Source: CAJPNN01 sp041844735
GTDB lineage: Bacteria; Bacillota; Clostridia; Peptostreptococcales; Anaerovoracaceae
Reading direction: 5' to 3'
Length of the DNA stretch: 15,397 bases
NCBI GenBank assembly: GCA_041844735.1
Contig: JBGZBP010000015.1
Span: 1 to 15,397 of the forward strand
Position numbers and translations under genes: made by a program. Positions 8,363 through 15,397 of this stretch are shown piece by piece. Each line of letters begins with the position of its first letter. Position 1 is the stretch's first letter. The notes beneath the pieces were generated by a model. It saw nothing but the letters and a program-made list of their open reading frames with translations, was not told where the DNA came from and did no database searches.

Positions 8363-10483
8363 TTAATGCAATTCACATTCGTGAGTCACCGATGCTTCTA
8401 TGATATCCATATAAGAGTGATATGTCTCCTTTAAATCTTTAAACGGATTTGTCAGTTTCATTATGACATCTCTCTCATTTTCAACATTTCTCTCCAGCAT
8501 TCTGTTAATCATCAAAACCGCCTCTACTCTTTTAACCTTGTTTTCCGGTCGGAATGTGCCATCCTCGTATCCTCTTATTAATCCCATGGAAGCAGCCTTG
8601 GAAATATATTCTGTATACCATTTATTGTCCTTCACATCAGAAAACTTTTTGATTGATTTATCAGCTATTGACTTATCAGTTATATTTGTATTGCCTTGAC
8701 TTTCGTTCACTCCATCTTCCAATGCCGGCTTTTCTTCTTGAATCGTCGTATCTTTGATTGTTATCGGCTCTTTTTGCTCTGATATTCGTACAAGACATGC
8801 CGCAAGTTCCGCTCTTGATATGTGATTCTCGGGACCGAATTTTCCGCTTCCATATCCCTTAAACCATCCAAGTTCAGTGGTTCTTGTGATGTATCCTATG
8901 GACCATCTGCTTATTTTGACATCTTCATATATTTGATGCTTTACGTCATCTTTGTCAGGCACTCTCATGTTGAATGCGGCTATACACATTTTAGCTATTT
9001 CTTCTCTTGTTACACTTTTATCCGCTCTGAATGTTTTATCAGGATATCCATTAATATATGCAAAGTGGGTTTCCTTTTTCTTTTCATTTTCAACACTCGG
9101 CATAATCGCAGACATCCTCGGTATGAATGTTGTAATCGTAGTTGCAGCTGTGGAATAGTCCGAGCCCTGATTTTCTTTAATAAATATTTTCAGTTCTATC
9201 CTTTCTTCTCTGCTGATATCTTTGTCTGTTTCTATATATATCCCGTTTTTATCTCTTGTGAGTTTCACCTTGTTTTCTGCATCATTTAAAATGTCGACTT
9301 CATAGCTGTCCGGCTGCAACAATACTTTTTTATCAGTATCTTGCTGCGTATTTTTCAGATTTTTTAAAAGCAAATATATATTTGTCTTTTGATTTTTCGA
9401 TATCACTGTAAAACTCGGCAAAGTGAGTCTATACTGCGGCGATACTGCGCCGTCACAGAAGTTATCGTCATTTTTGCCGATTTCTTTTAAGTTGTCTCCT
9501 GTCAAATAGTTACCGTCCAAATGTACTTCGCTGATATTTTTTATATTTGCATCCACTGCTCCCACAAGCATATTGTGATTTAAGTCTAAAATTTTCAACT
9601 TGGGCATTGTCCCGAATATATCGGGGATGCGTCCTTGCATGCTATTTTTCCCTAGAGAAAGCATCTCCAGATTGTGCATATTTGAAAATCTTTCATCAAT
9701 CTTGCCCGTAATTTTATTGTCAGCCAAATCCAGAATCTCCAGGCTCCCCTTGTCATATATGTATTCGGGCACTTCACCTTTTATATTACAATTCCACATG
9801 GAAATTACTTTTATGTCGTTGAGCATTGAAGTGTCGGGCATTCCGGCATCCGAAAACGGATTGTCGGAAATGGCAATATATTTTAATGCCTGCATCTTGT
9901 TAAAATCCTTAGGCTTTCTGTTTAATCCGTTACTTGATACATCCAAAGTACTTATCTTGCTGTTCTCAAGAATTTGTTTCGGAATCTCTCCGGCAAATTT
10001 ATTTTTTCTTAAATTAATGCTTCTGAGCGACTTCATCATACCGAACTCTGCCGGGATGTTGCCTGTATAAAGGTTGCTTGATACGTCAATGTTTTTCAAA
10101 TTGTCAAGCCCGAACAGTTGTGTCGGGAACTTTCCTGTAAGCTTGTTTTCAGACAAAAAAAGACTCTCCAAGTTGAACAACTCACCGACAGCCCTAGGTA
10201 TGGCGCCGCTTATCATTCTACCCGAAAGTCCTATATGTTTTATATTTTTAAAATCCTGTTTGTTTTTTATTTCTGAAATCGTTTTCTGCTCAATGTTAAG
10301 CAGTCTTTCAACTTCATATATAAACCAATTTTGCCCATCACAAAGCTTTATAAATTCTTTAGCATAATCCGTCTTCGGCACTATATTAGCCCGATTGTTT
10401 TCTGCATAACTCGTAACGCTCACCGACATGAGCATAATAATCAAAACGACAATCACTGACCCTCTTAACTTCCGCTTAATCAT
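8363..10483 (-). CDS. Secreted leucine-rich-repeat protein with SLH cell-wall anchors
   Basis: The 706-residue product has a clear signal peptide (MIKRKLRGS, hydrophobic 9-20) with probable cleavage after S25-Y-A27. About eleven leucine-rich repeats of roughly 24 residues cover 81-335; several follow the plant-specific pattern, e.g. LFLSENKLTGKFP and INLRKNKFAGEIP. A beta-rich linker region (about 340-465) follows. Then come three SLH modules, about 471-507, 518-567 and 612-663, with TREE, SRAE and KRVE in place of the canonical TRAE motif, and a short tail starting NPFKDL that resembles the closing segment of many clostridial SLH proteins. SLH modules bind pyruvylated secondary wall polymer, so the protein should be displayed on the cell surface, possibly as an adhesin. 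The ATG at 10483 has AGGGGG about 9 bases upstream, and a promoter candidate lies just before it. The RHS gene follows after 20 bases and is probably co-transcribed. Confidence 0.92.
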   Translation of the reverse strand: MIKRKLRGSVIVVLIIMLMSVSVTSYAENNRANIVPKTDYAKEFIKLCDGQNWFIYEVERLLNIEQKTISEIKNKQDFKNIKHIGLSGRMISGAIPRAVGELFNLESLFLSENKLTGKFPTQLFGLDNLKNIDVSSNLYTGNIPAEFGMMKSLRSINLRKNKFAGEIPKQILENSKISTLDVSSNGLNRKPKDFNKMQALKYIAISDNPFSDAGMPDTSMLNDIKVISMWNCNIKGEVPEYIYDKGSLEILDLADNKITGKIDERFSNMHNLEMLSLGKNSMQGRIPDIFGTMPKLKILDLNHNMLVGAVDANIKNISEVHLDGNYLTGDNLKEIGKNDDNFCDGAVSPQYRLTLPSFTVISKNQKTNIYLLLKNLKNTQQDTDKKVLLQPDSYEVDILNDAENKVKLTRDKNGIYIETDKDISREERIELKIFIKENQGSDYSTAATTITTFIPRMSAIMPSVENEKKKETHFAYINGYPDKTFRADKSVTREEIAKMCIAAFNMRVPDKDDVKHQIYEDVKISRWSIGYITRTTELGWFKGYGSGKFGPENHISRAELAACLVRISEQKEPITIKDTTIQEEKPALEDGVNESQGNTNITDKSIADKSIKKFSDVKDNKWYTEYISKAASMGLIRGYEDGTFRPENKVKRVEAVLMINRMLERNVENERDVIMKLTNPFKDLKETYHSYMDIIEASVTHECELH

Positions 10484-10530
10484 ACCTGCATTCCCCCTGC
10501 ATATAAAAGTCTTACTACCTGTTTTGTTTT

Positions 10531-10559
10531 ATATTACCATTTTATCAAGTAGCTCGCAA
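10531..10559 (-). promoter_or_regulatory. Sigma-A-type promoter candidate for the LRR-SLH/RHS operon
   Basis: TTGCGA (10554-10559) and TAATAT (10531-10536) are separated by 17 bases, each matching the consensus at four of six positions. Transcription would start near 10524, giving a leader of about 40 bases before the ATG at 10483. It lies in the only gap of notable size between trmL and the surface cluster. No good terminator for trmL is visible there, so read-through from the hom operon remains possible. Confidence 0.45.
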
Positions 10560-10576
10560 GAGTTTTGCATTTTGGT

Positions 10577-11047
10577 TCACTTTAAATTAGGAAATCCGTG
10601 TTGTCTTAACGCTTCAAACAATACTATGTTTGCTGCATTGGAAAGGTTCAGCGAACGCAATCTCGCATCATTTCCCATTGGAATTCTTATGGCTCTGTCG
10701 ATATTTTTTTCTATAAATTCTTTTGGTAATCCCTTTGTTTCCCGCCCGAACAGAAGCATTGCGTCTTCTTCGTACTCAACCTCGGCATAATTCTTTTTTG
10801 CCTTTGTTGTTGACAAATACATCGGCATACCGTCGTATTTTTTCAAAAAATCTTCAAGGCTGTCATGCACTTCCAGGTCTACAAACTCCCAATAGTCCAG
10901 TCCCGCTCTTTTTAGAGCCTTATCGTCTATTGAAAATCCCAAGGGCTTCACGAGGTGCAGCTTAGTCCCCGTGGCTGCGCATGTTCTGGCTACATTTCCT
11001 GTATTTGGAGGAATCTCCGGTTCTACAAAGACTATATGTAATGACAT
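10577..11047 (-). CDS. trmL: tRNA (cytidine(34)-2'-O)-methyltransferase TrmL
   Basis: A SPOUT (SpoU) family RNA methyltransferase of 156 residues, the usual length. It methylates the ribose of the wobble base (C34 or cmnm5U34) of tRNA-Leu isoacceptors, using S-adenosylmethionine, in the cytoplasm. The three family motifs are visible: EPEIPPNTGNVARTCA near the start, LLFGRETKGLP in the middle, and RSLNLSNAANIVLFEALRQ near the end; these build the knotted cofactor pocket. Before RSLNLSN there appear to be about two residues more than in homologues I remember (IPMGNDARL). The frame is open four codons further, to a GTG at 11059 that abuts the stop of the preceding gene, but AGGTGG at 11056-11061 stands 8 bases before the ATG at 11047, and MSLHIVFVEPEIPP matches normal family starts, so 11047 is chosen. 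It is the last gene of the hom operon. Confidence 0.93.
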   Translation of the reverse strand: MSLHIVFVEPEIPPNTGNVARTCAATGTKLHLVKPLGFSIDDKALKRAGLDYWEFVDLEVHDSLEDFLKKYDGMPMYLSTTKAKKNYAEVEYEEDAMLLFGRETKGLPKEFIEKNIDRAIRIPMGNDARLRSLNLSNAANIVLFEALRQHGFPNLK

Positions 11048-11055
11048 TTCTCCGT

Positions 11056-11061
11056 CCACCT
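11056..11061 (-). promoter_or_regulatory. Ribosome binding site that fixes the trmL start
   Basis: AGGTGG overlaps the TAG stop of the SEC-C gene and lies 8 bases before the ATG at 11047. It favours this ATG over the GTG at 11059 and implies translational coupling. Confidence 0.6.
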
Positions 11062-11554
11062 ATTTCCCACAGCACTTTTTATATTTTTTTCCGCTGCCGC
11101 AAGGACATGGGTCATTTCTACCCGGCAATTTATCCTTAACCACCGTCTTGGATTTTTTATACTCCTTGTAAATCTCTTCTCGTCTCTCTTCCGTCAAGAC
11201 ATTCTCCCATTCAGGAAGATTGTATAAATATTCGGCAGATGCATCATGCATATTAAAATACAGTTTTTCAAAGTCTATATCGAGCTTGATTTCCGAATCC
11301 TCATTAAAGTTCTTAAAATCCTGCGATTTCTTCAAGCTTGAGTCTATTCCGTCAAGAAATCCCATGAATATCACCGGATCGGCTTCATATTTTTCTACGA
11401 GCTCCTTAAATGTCCCTGTAGGCTTCTTTTTGAAATTAGCAAGTATATCCTTGTATATTGCTGTTTCTGTAGAGCTGTATTTTTCCCAGAATGCTTTAAA
11501 TGTGGCATCCGTCTGATTATTAATCAATTCTTCCCACTGTTGAAATAGTGTCAT
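11060..11554 (-). CDS. SEC-C metal-binding motif protein
   Basis: The 164-residue protein has a mainly helical, acidic N-terminal part of about 140 residues without a family I can name, and ends in a SEC-C motif, NDPCPCGSGKKYKKCCGK. The C-x-C-x8-C-C pattern binds zinc, as in the C-terminus of SecA, where it contacts SecB and ribosomes; free-standing SEC-C proteins have no settled function. The architecture and much of the sequence resemble a protein common in Lachnospiraceae (from memory). No signal peptide or membrane segment, so it is cytoplasmic. The ATG at 11554 has AGGAGGAAG upstream with slightly wide spacing (11 bases from AGGAGG). It starts 22 bases after the hom stop and its stop touches the trmL region, so the three genes form an operon. 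A role in translation or protein quality control is only a guess. Confidence 0.88.
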   Translation of the reverse strand: MTLFQQWEELINNQTDATFKAFWEKYSSTETAIYKDILANFKKKPTGTFKELVEKYEADPVIFMGFLDGIDSSLKKSQDFKNFNEDSEIKLDIDFEKLYFNMHDASAEYLYNLPEWENVLTEERREEIYKEYKKSKTVVKDKLPGRNDPCPCGSGKKYKKCCGK

Positions 11555-11576
11555 GATATGTTCTTCCTCCTAATAG

Positions 11577-12857
11577 CTACAAAATATTTATTACACTTGA
11601 TACCTTCACGGAATCAATGTCTTTGCAAATTTTTTCGAGAGCTGTTTCAAGCGCCTTTCCCGAAACGGCATTTATGATAAACACATATCCTGCCCTGCCT
11701 TTTTTGTCATCCGAAGCACACAACTGTCTGCACGACTTAATATCCAGTCCGTTATTTGCCAGACATGCCGCCACATCCCCAAGCGTAACATCCTCGTTGA
11801 CACTGAGTTTGATATATCTCTCGTCTGCGCCCTCGCCTATATATTTCAACTCTTTATTTTCCTTTACTGGCGGTAAATCGAATGCAACTTCTTTGCTTAT
11901 AGCCGTGGCGATTTCTATTACATCTCCCATTACTGCGCTGCCTGTAGGAAGCGGTCCCGCTCCTTTACCGTAAAGCATCAAATCGTCCACTGCATTACCC
12001 TTTGCAAATATTGCATTAAACTCATTATTAACTGCCGCTATCGGGTGTCCAAACGGAACGAATGTAGGTTTAACATGACACTCAACATCGTTGCCTGTCT
12101 TTTTCGCAGAGCAAAGCAGCTTGATTTTGTATCCCATGGACGCCGCGATATCAATATCTTCTTTTGAAATCGCAGTAATCCCGGCTCTGGGTATATCCAT
12201 AGGCGCCAATCGTATCCCAAAGCATATCGCCATAAGGATTGCCAGCTTGTTCGCCACATCGATGCCCTCAACATCGGCAGTCGGATCGGCTTCGGCAAAG
12301 CCTTTTTCCTGTGCAACTTTTAACACATCGGCATAGTCAAGTCCAAAGTCCGTCATTTGCGACAATATGTAGTTGGTAGTTCCGTTAACTATTCCGTGGA
12401 TTTCCTCAAATTCGTTTGCTGAAAGCGCCTTAGTTAAAGCGTTTATGACAGGGATTCCGCCACCCACACTTGCTTCATATCTGAACATCACCTTGTTTTC
12501 ATACGCTGTTTCAAGGAGCATGTCATAGTTCGCCGCCACTGCGGCTTTGTTTGCGGTTACCACATGTTTCCCGTTTTTAAGTGCTTCCATCATGAATGTT
12601 GTCGCCGGTTCGATGCCTCCGATCAGCTCAATAACTATATCTATGTTCTCATCTGAAAAAATATCATCGGGATTTTGAGTAAATTTTTCTTTCGGTACAA
12701 AAAACCCTCTATCCCTATCGACATCTCTTTCTAAGATTCGCGTTATCTCTATATCAAGACCGGTCCTTTCAAAGATTGTTTTTCTGTTCATTTCCAGAGT
12801 TTGATAAGAACCTGTCCCTATATTGCCCATGCCCAGCAATCCTACATTTATTTTCAT
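11577..12857 (-). CDS. hom: Homoserine dehydrogenase
   Basis: Catalyses the NAD(P)H-dependent reduction of aspartate semialdehyde to homoserine, the branch point to threonine and methionine. The 426-residue length is normal for the monofunctional enzyme with a regulatory tail. The Rossmann nucleotide site is G9-M-G-N-I-G14. VVTANK (K104) and EASVGGGIPVI are conserved core segments. GIVNGTTNYILSQM and E197-G-I-D-V-A-N-K204 carry the substrate-binding and catalytic acid/lysine residues. A C-terminal ACT domain (about 345-426) suggests feedback control by an amino acid, commonly threonine. The frame is open to a TTG at 12863, but AGGAGG lies 8 bases before the ATG at 12857 and only 2 before the TTG, so 12857 is the start. 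A strong promoter precedes it and the SEC-C and trmL genes follow closely. Confidence 0.96.
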   Translation of the reverse strand: MKINVGLLGMGNIGTGSYQTLEMNRKTIFERTGLDIEITRILERDVDRDRGFFVPKEKFTQNPDDIFSDENIDIVIELIGGIEPATTFMMEALKNGKHVVTANKAAVAANYDMLLETAYENKVMFRYEASVGGGIPVINALTKALSANEFEEIHGIVNGTTNYILSQMTDFGLDYADVLKVAQEKGFAEADPTADVEGIDVANKLAILMAICFGIRLAPMDIPRAGITAISKEDIDIAASMGYKIKLLCSAKKTGNDVECHVKPTFVPFGHPIAAVNNEFNAIFAKGNAVDDLMLYGKGAGPLPTGSAVMGDVIEIATAISKEVAFDLPPVKENKELKYIGEGADERYIKLSVNEDVTLGDVAACLANNGLDIKSCRQLCASDDKKGRAGYVFIINAVSGKALETALEKICKDIDSVKVSSVINIL

Positions 12858-12865
12858 CTTCAATA

Positions 12866-12871
12866 CCTCCT
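12866..12871 (-). promoter_or_regulatory. Ribosome binding site that fixes the hom start
   Basis: AGGAGG, a perfect anti-Shine-Dalgarno match, is 8 bases before the ATG at 12857. It rules out the in-frame TTG at 12863, which would be only 2 bases away. Confidence 0.75.
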
Positions 12872-12900
12872 TGCAAAGTCTTATAGGCTACAATTCGTTC

Positions 12901-12929
12901 ATTATATCATCACATCATTCTGTCTACAA
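12901..12929 (-). promoter_or_regulatory. Extended -10 promoter of the hom operon
   Basis: A perfect TATAAT (12901-12906) is preceded by TGA, making a TGn extended -10 element. A weak -35, TTGTAG (12924-12929), is 17 bases upstream. The start point would be near 12894, leaving a leader of about 37 bases. That is too short for a T-box or SAM riboswitch, so control by those devices is not supported here. Confidence 0.65.
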
Positions 12930-12951
12930 GTCATCACACAAAATTTAAAGC

Positions 12952-13302
12952 CTATTTAAGTGTCTCCTGCCATTCGCTTTCCTTAAATCCTACCAACACT
13001 TTATCGTTTGCTACCAGAATAGGTCTTTTCACCAACATTCCGTCAGTAGACAACAATTCCAATTTTTCATCTTCACTCATCTCTTTGAGTTTGTCCTTCA
13101 GACCCATTTCCTTATAAAGAAGCCCGCTTGTATTGAAAAATTTCTTTATATCAAGCCCGCTCATTTCGTACCATTTTTTAAGTTCTTCTTTTCCCGGGTT
13201 GTTCGTTTTTATATCTCTCGTTTCAAACTCTTTACCATTGTCTGAAAGCCATTTTTCCGCTTTTTTGCAGGTGCTGCACCTCGGATAACATACAAATAGC
13301 AT
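12952..13302 (-). CDS. ArsC/Spx family thioredoxin-fold protein
   Basis: The 116-residue protein belongs to the ArsC-like thioredoxin-fold family (ArsC, Spx, MgsR, YffB). It begins MLFVCYPRCSTCKKAEKWL; C9-S-T-C12 is a CxxC redox pair, as in Spx/MgsR rather than the single cysteine of classical plasmid ArsC, and KRPILV near residue 90 is the conserved cis-proline region. Family members act either as thiol-dependent reductases or, as Spx, bind RNA polymerase under thiol stress. Sequence alone does not choose between these; the common label is 'arsenate reductase family protein', and I see no ars operon. The frame is open to a GTG at 13365, but GAGGAG lies 8 bases before the ATG at 13302 and the fold starts there. 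It follows clpB after 95 bases, which fits a stress-response setting. Confidence 0.9.
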   Translation of the reverse strand: MLFVCYPRCSTCKKAEKWLSDNGKEFETRDIKTNNPGKEELKKWYEMSGLDIKKFFNTSGLLYKEMGLKDKLKEMSEDEKLELLSTDGMLVKRPILVANDKVLVGFKESEWQETLK

Positions 13303-13397
13303 TTTATCATCTCCTCTTTCAATCTTTTTTCTAATCGATTTTTCTAAATCTTGTTCTGACCCCACAGCTTAATTTTCCCGTTTGCACAAAAGTCCAA

Positions 13398-15397
13398 TCA
13401 CACCGATTGTGAAGTAGTGTATACAAGTCCTTCGTCGCCTTTATCTACAGTTATCTTTCCACCCTGCTCAATTTCGCCTTTAATTATCATTTCCGCCACC
13501 TTGTTTTCTATATTGCTCTGCAAGTATCTCTTAATCGGTCTCGCTCCGTATGCCGGTACGTATGCCTCTTTTGCAACATATTCGTGAGCCTCCGGCGTGA
13601 TTTCAAGTGAAATTTCTTTTTCCGCCAATTTTCTTTGGAGCGGCACCAGCATCAATTTTACAATTTCCTGTATCTGTGCTGATGTGAGTGGACTGAATAC
13701 TACAATATCATCTATTCTGTTGATAAATTCAGGTCTGAAATTCCTTTTGAGTTCATCTTCAACCTGCTGTTTTACACTGTCGTCTATTTTGCCGTCTTTC
13801 TCTATATTTTCAATCAAATACATGCTTCCTATGTTTGATGTCATTATGACAATCGTATTTTTGAAGTCAACCGTCCTGCCCTGATTGTCGGTCAAACGTC
13901 CATCATCAAGAAGCTGCAGCAAGATATTGAAAACATCAGGATGTGCTTTTTCTATTTCATCAAACAGTATAACACTGTACGGTTTGCGTCTGACTGCCTC
14001 TGTGAGCTGACCTCCTTCATCATATCCCACATATCCCGGAGGTGCTCCCACCAGACGTGACACAGCATGCTTTTCCATATATTCGGACATGTCTATCCTT
14101 ATCAGATTTTTTTCGCTGTCAAACAAGGCTTCCGATAAAGACTTAGCCAGTTCCGTCTTGCCGACGCCTGTAGGTCCTAAGAATATAAACGAACCTATAG
14201 GTCTGTTTTCATCCTTTAGCCCCGCCCTTGCTCTTATCACCGCTTGGGAAACCGCTTTTACCGCTTCGTCCTGACCTACCACTCTGTCGTGCAGCACGTC
14301 GGACAGCTTCATCAGCTTTTCCTTTTCAGCTTCCACCAGCTTGCTTACAGGAATACCTGTCCACTTGGAGACAACATCTGCGATTTCATCCTCGCCGACT
14401 TCCTCTTTCAGCAATCTTGCCTCATTTTTCTCCTTTGCTTCCTGCAATTTTTTCTCCAAATCCGGCAAGGTGCCGTACTTAAGCTTTGCAAGCTTATCAA
14501 GATCGTAGTTTCTTTCCGCCTCTTCTATATCGTGCTTTATATTCTCTATTTCCTGCTTGAGCTCCTTTTGCGCCAGTATTGCCGTTTTCTCATTTTCCCA
14601 CTGCGCTCTCATTACGGAATTTTTTTCTTTGAGTTCGGACAGTTCTTCTTCTATATTTTTCTTCCTTGTTGCCGAAGCATGGTCGCTCTCTTTACCTAAA
14701 GCTTGTTTTTCAATCTCCAGCTGCATTATTTTTCTGGCAATTTCGTCAAGCTCGGCAGGCATGCTGTCGATTTCCGTTCTTATCTTTGACGCCGCCTCAT
14801 CCATAAGGTCGATAGCCTTGTCGGGCAAAAACCTGTCGCTTATATATCTGTCTGAGAGTGTTGCACAAGCAATCAACGCATTATCTGTAATGCGCACTCC
14901 ATGGTGTATTTCAAATCTTTCTTTAAGCCCTCTAAGTATTGAAATTGTATCCTCCACTGTAGGCTGATCCACGAGTATCTTCTGGAATCTCCTTTCAAGT
15001 GCAGCATCTTTTTCAATATATTTTCTGTATTCATCAAGTGTAGTTGCACCTATGCAGTGCAGCTCACCTCTTGCCAGTTTCGGCTTCAATAGATTCCCTG
15101 CATCCATTGAGCCTTCCGTCTTTCCTGCTCCCACTATATTATGAATTTCGTCTATGAACAGTATTATTCTGCCGTCCGACTTTTCAATCTCGTTGAGAAC
15201 AGCCTTTAATCGTTCCTCAAACTCTCCTCTGAATTTCGCACCGGCTATCAGAGCACCCATGTCCAGAGCATAAATGGTCTTATCTTTAAGTCCCTCAGGT
15301 ACATCCCCGTTTAAAATTCTCTGAGCAAGCCCTTCTACTACCGCCGTTTTTCCAACCCCCGGCTCACCGATTAAAACAGGGTTGTTCTTCGTTCGCC
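13398..15397 (-). CDS. clpB: ATP-dependent disaggregase ClpB (N-terminal part outside window)
   Basis: A class I Clp/Hsp100 AAA+ ATPase that, with DnaK/DnaJ/GrpE, threads aggregated proteins through its hexamer pore in the cytoplasm. The frame is open to the window edge, so 665 residues are visible of a family length near 860; the N-terminal domain is missing only because of the window. Visible residue 1 is the Arg of RTKNNPVLIGEPGVGKT, whose Walker A lysine is residue 16. The first Walker B is IILFIDE (about 77-83). A charged coiled-coil middle domain (about 210-340, rich in K and E) separates ClpB/ClpC from ClpA. The second Walker A is GPTGVGKT (407-414), followed by pore loop GYVGYDEGG and Walker B VILFDE. 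The length of the middle domain and absence of a ClpP-binding loop favour ClpB over ClpC. It ends normally at TGA. Its promoter, often HrcA/CIRCE-controlled, is outside the window. Confidence 0.95.
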   Translation of the reverse strand, partial: RTKNNPVLIGEPGVGKTAVVEGLAQRILNGDVPEGLKDKTIYALDMGALIAGAKFRGEFEERLKAVLNEIEKSDGRIILFIDEIHNIVGAGKTEGSMDAGNLLKPKLARGELHCIGATTLDEYRKYIEKDAALERRFQKILVDQPTVEDTISILRGLKERFEIHHGVRITDNALIACATLSDRYISDRFLPDKAIDLMDEAASKIRTEIDSMPAELDEIARKIMQLEIEKQALGKESDHASATRKKNIEEELSELKEKNSVMRAQWENEKTAILAQKELKQEIENIKHDIEEAERNYDLDKLAKLKYGTLPDLEKKLQEAKEKNEARLLKEEVGEDEIADVVSKWTGIPVSKLVEAEKEKLMKLSDVLHDRVVGQDEAVKAVSQAVIRARAGLKDENRPIGSFIFLGPTGVGKTELAKSLSEALFDSEKNLIRIDMSEYMEKHAVSRLVGAPPGYVGYDEGGQLTEAVRRKPYSVILFDEIEKAHPDVFNILLQLLDDGRLTDNQGRTVDFKNTIVIMTSNIGSMYLIENIEKDGKIDDSVKQQVEDELKRNFRPEFINRIDDIVVFSPLTSAQIQEIVKLMLVPLQRKLAEKEISLEITPEAHEYVAKEAYVPAYGARPIKRYLQSNIENKVAEMIIKGEIEQGGKITVDKGDEGLVYTTSQSV

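Noticed and set aside
10560..10576. Terminator after trmL
   Set aside because: Only a 4-bp inverted repeat (GCAA/TTGC) without a following T-run is visible.
12864..12951. Riboswitch or T-box leader upstream of hom
   Set aside because: The expected leader is only about 37 bases, with no T-box, S-box or terminator-like structure.
13303..13365. N-terminal extension of the ArsC-like protein to a GTG start
   Set aside because: The added 21 residues are charged and unlike the family, and the good ribosome binding site serves the internal ATG at 13302.
13395..13409. Hairpin at the end of clpB as a terminator
   Set aside because: The stem is only 5 bp (CAATC/GATTG), overlaps the stop codon, and is followed by just a short T-run in GACTTTTG. 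Too weak to call.

Overview
This window looks like a piece of a low-GC, Gram-positive chromosome of the class Clostridia, most likely Lachnospiraceae or a close relative. The clues are AT-rich codon use, strong AGGAGG-type ribosome binding sites, a secreted surface protein with S-layer homology (SLH) repeats, and a small SEC-C protein whose whole length resembles Lachnospiraceae proteins I know. The family-level call is an inference from memory, not a search. Every gene I support lies on the minus strand, so the window reads from right to left.

Right part (15397 to about 10577): housekeeping genes. clpB (disaggregase, cut by the window edge) is followed by a small ArsC/Spx-type thioredoxin-fold protein. 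Next comes a promoter with a perfect TATAAT box, then a tight hom (homoserine dehydrogenase) - SEC-C protein - trmL (tRNA wobble methyltransferase) operon. For hom, trmL and the ArsC-like gene the ribosome binding site points to a start inside the longest open frame, and those corrected starts are used here.

Left part (10483 to 1): a cell-surface accessory cluster. A promoter candidate precedes a secreted protein with about eleven leucine-rich repeats of the plant-type 'LTGxIP' class and three SLH modules. Twenty bases later comes a 2231-residue secreted RHS/YD-repeat protein. Its tip is a lysine-rich linker with four 21-bp tandem repeats, joined to a domain I recognise as DUF4474 (unknown function). 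Four bases after the RHS stop a lipoprotein gene begins; its ribosome binding site lies in the RHS stop region, and the protein consists of two copies of one unrecognised domain. It is followed by a 33-codon overlapping ORF and an ORF6N (phage antirepressor-type) gene broken by an in-frame TGA at a position that is usually Trp or another residue in the family.

Taken together, the left part could be one co-transcribed surface module: an SLH-anchored LRR protein, a huge RHS shell protein carrying an uncharacterised C-terminal payload, and a membrane-anchored lipoprotein that could be the cognate partner or immunity protein. The payload/immunity reading is an inference. Gaps between genes are all under about 150 bases; no RNA gene, insertion sequence or CRISPR array was seen.
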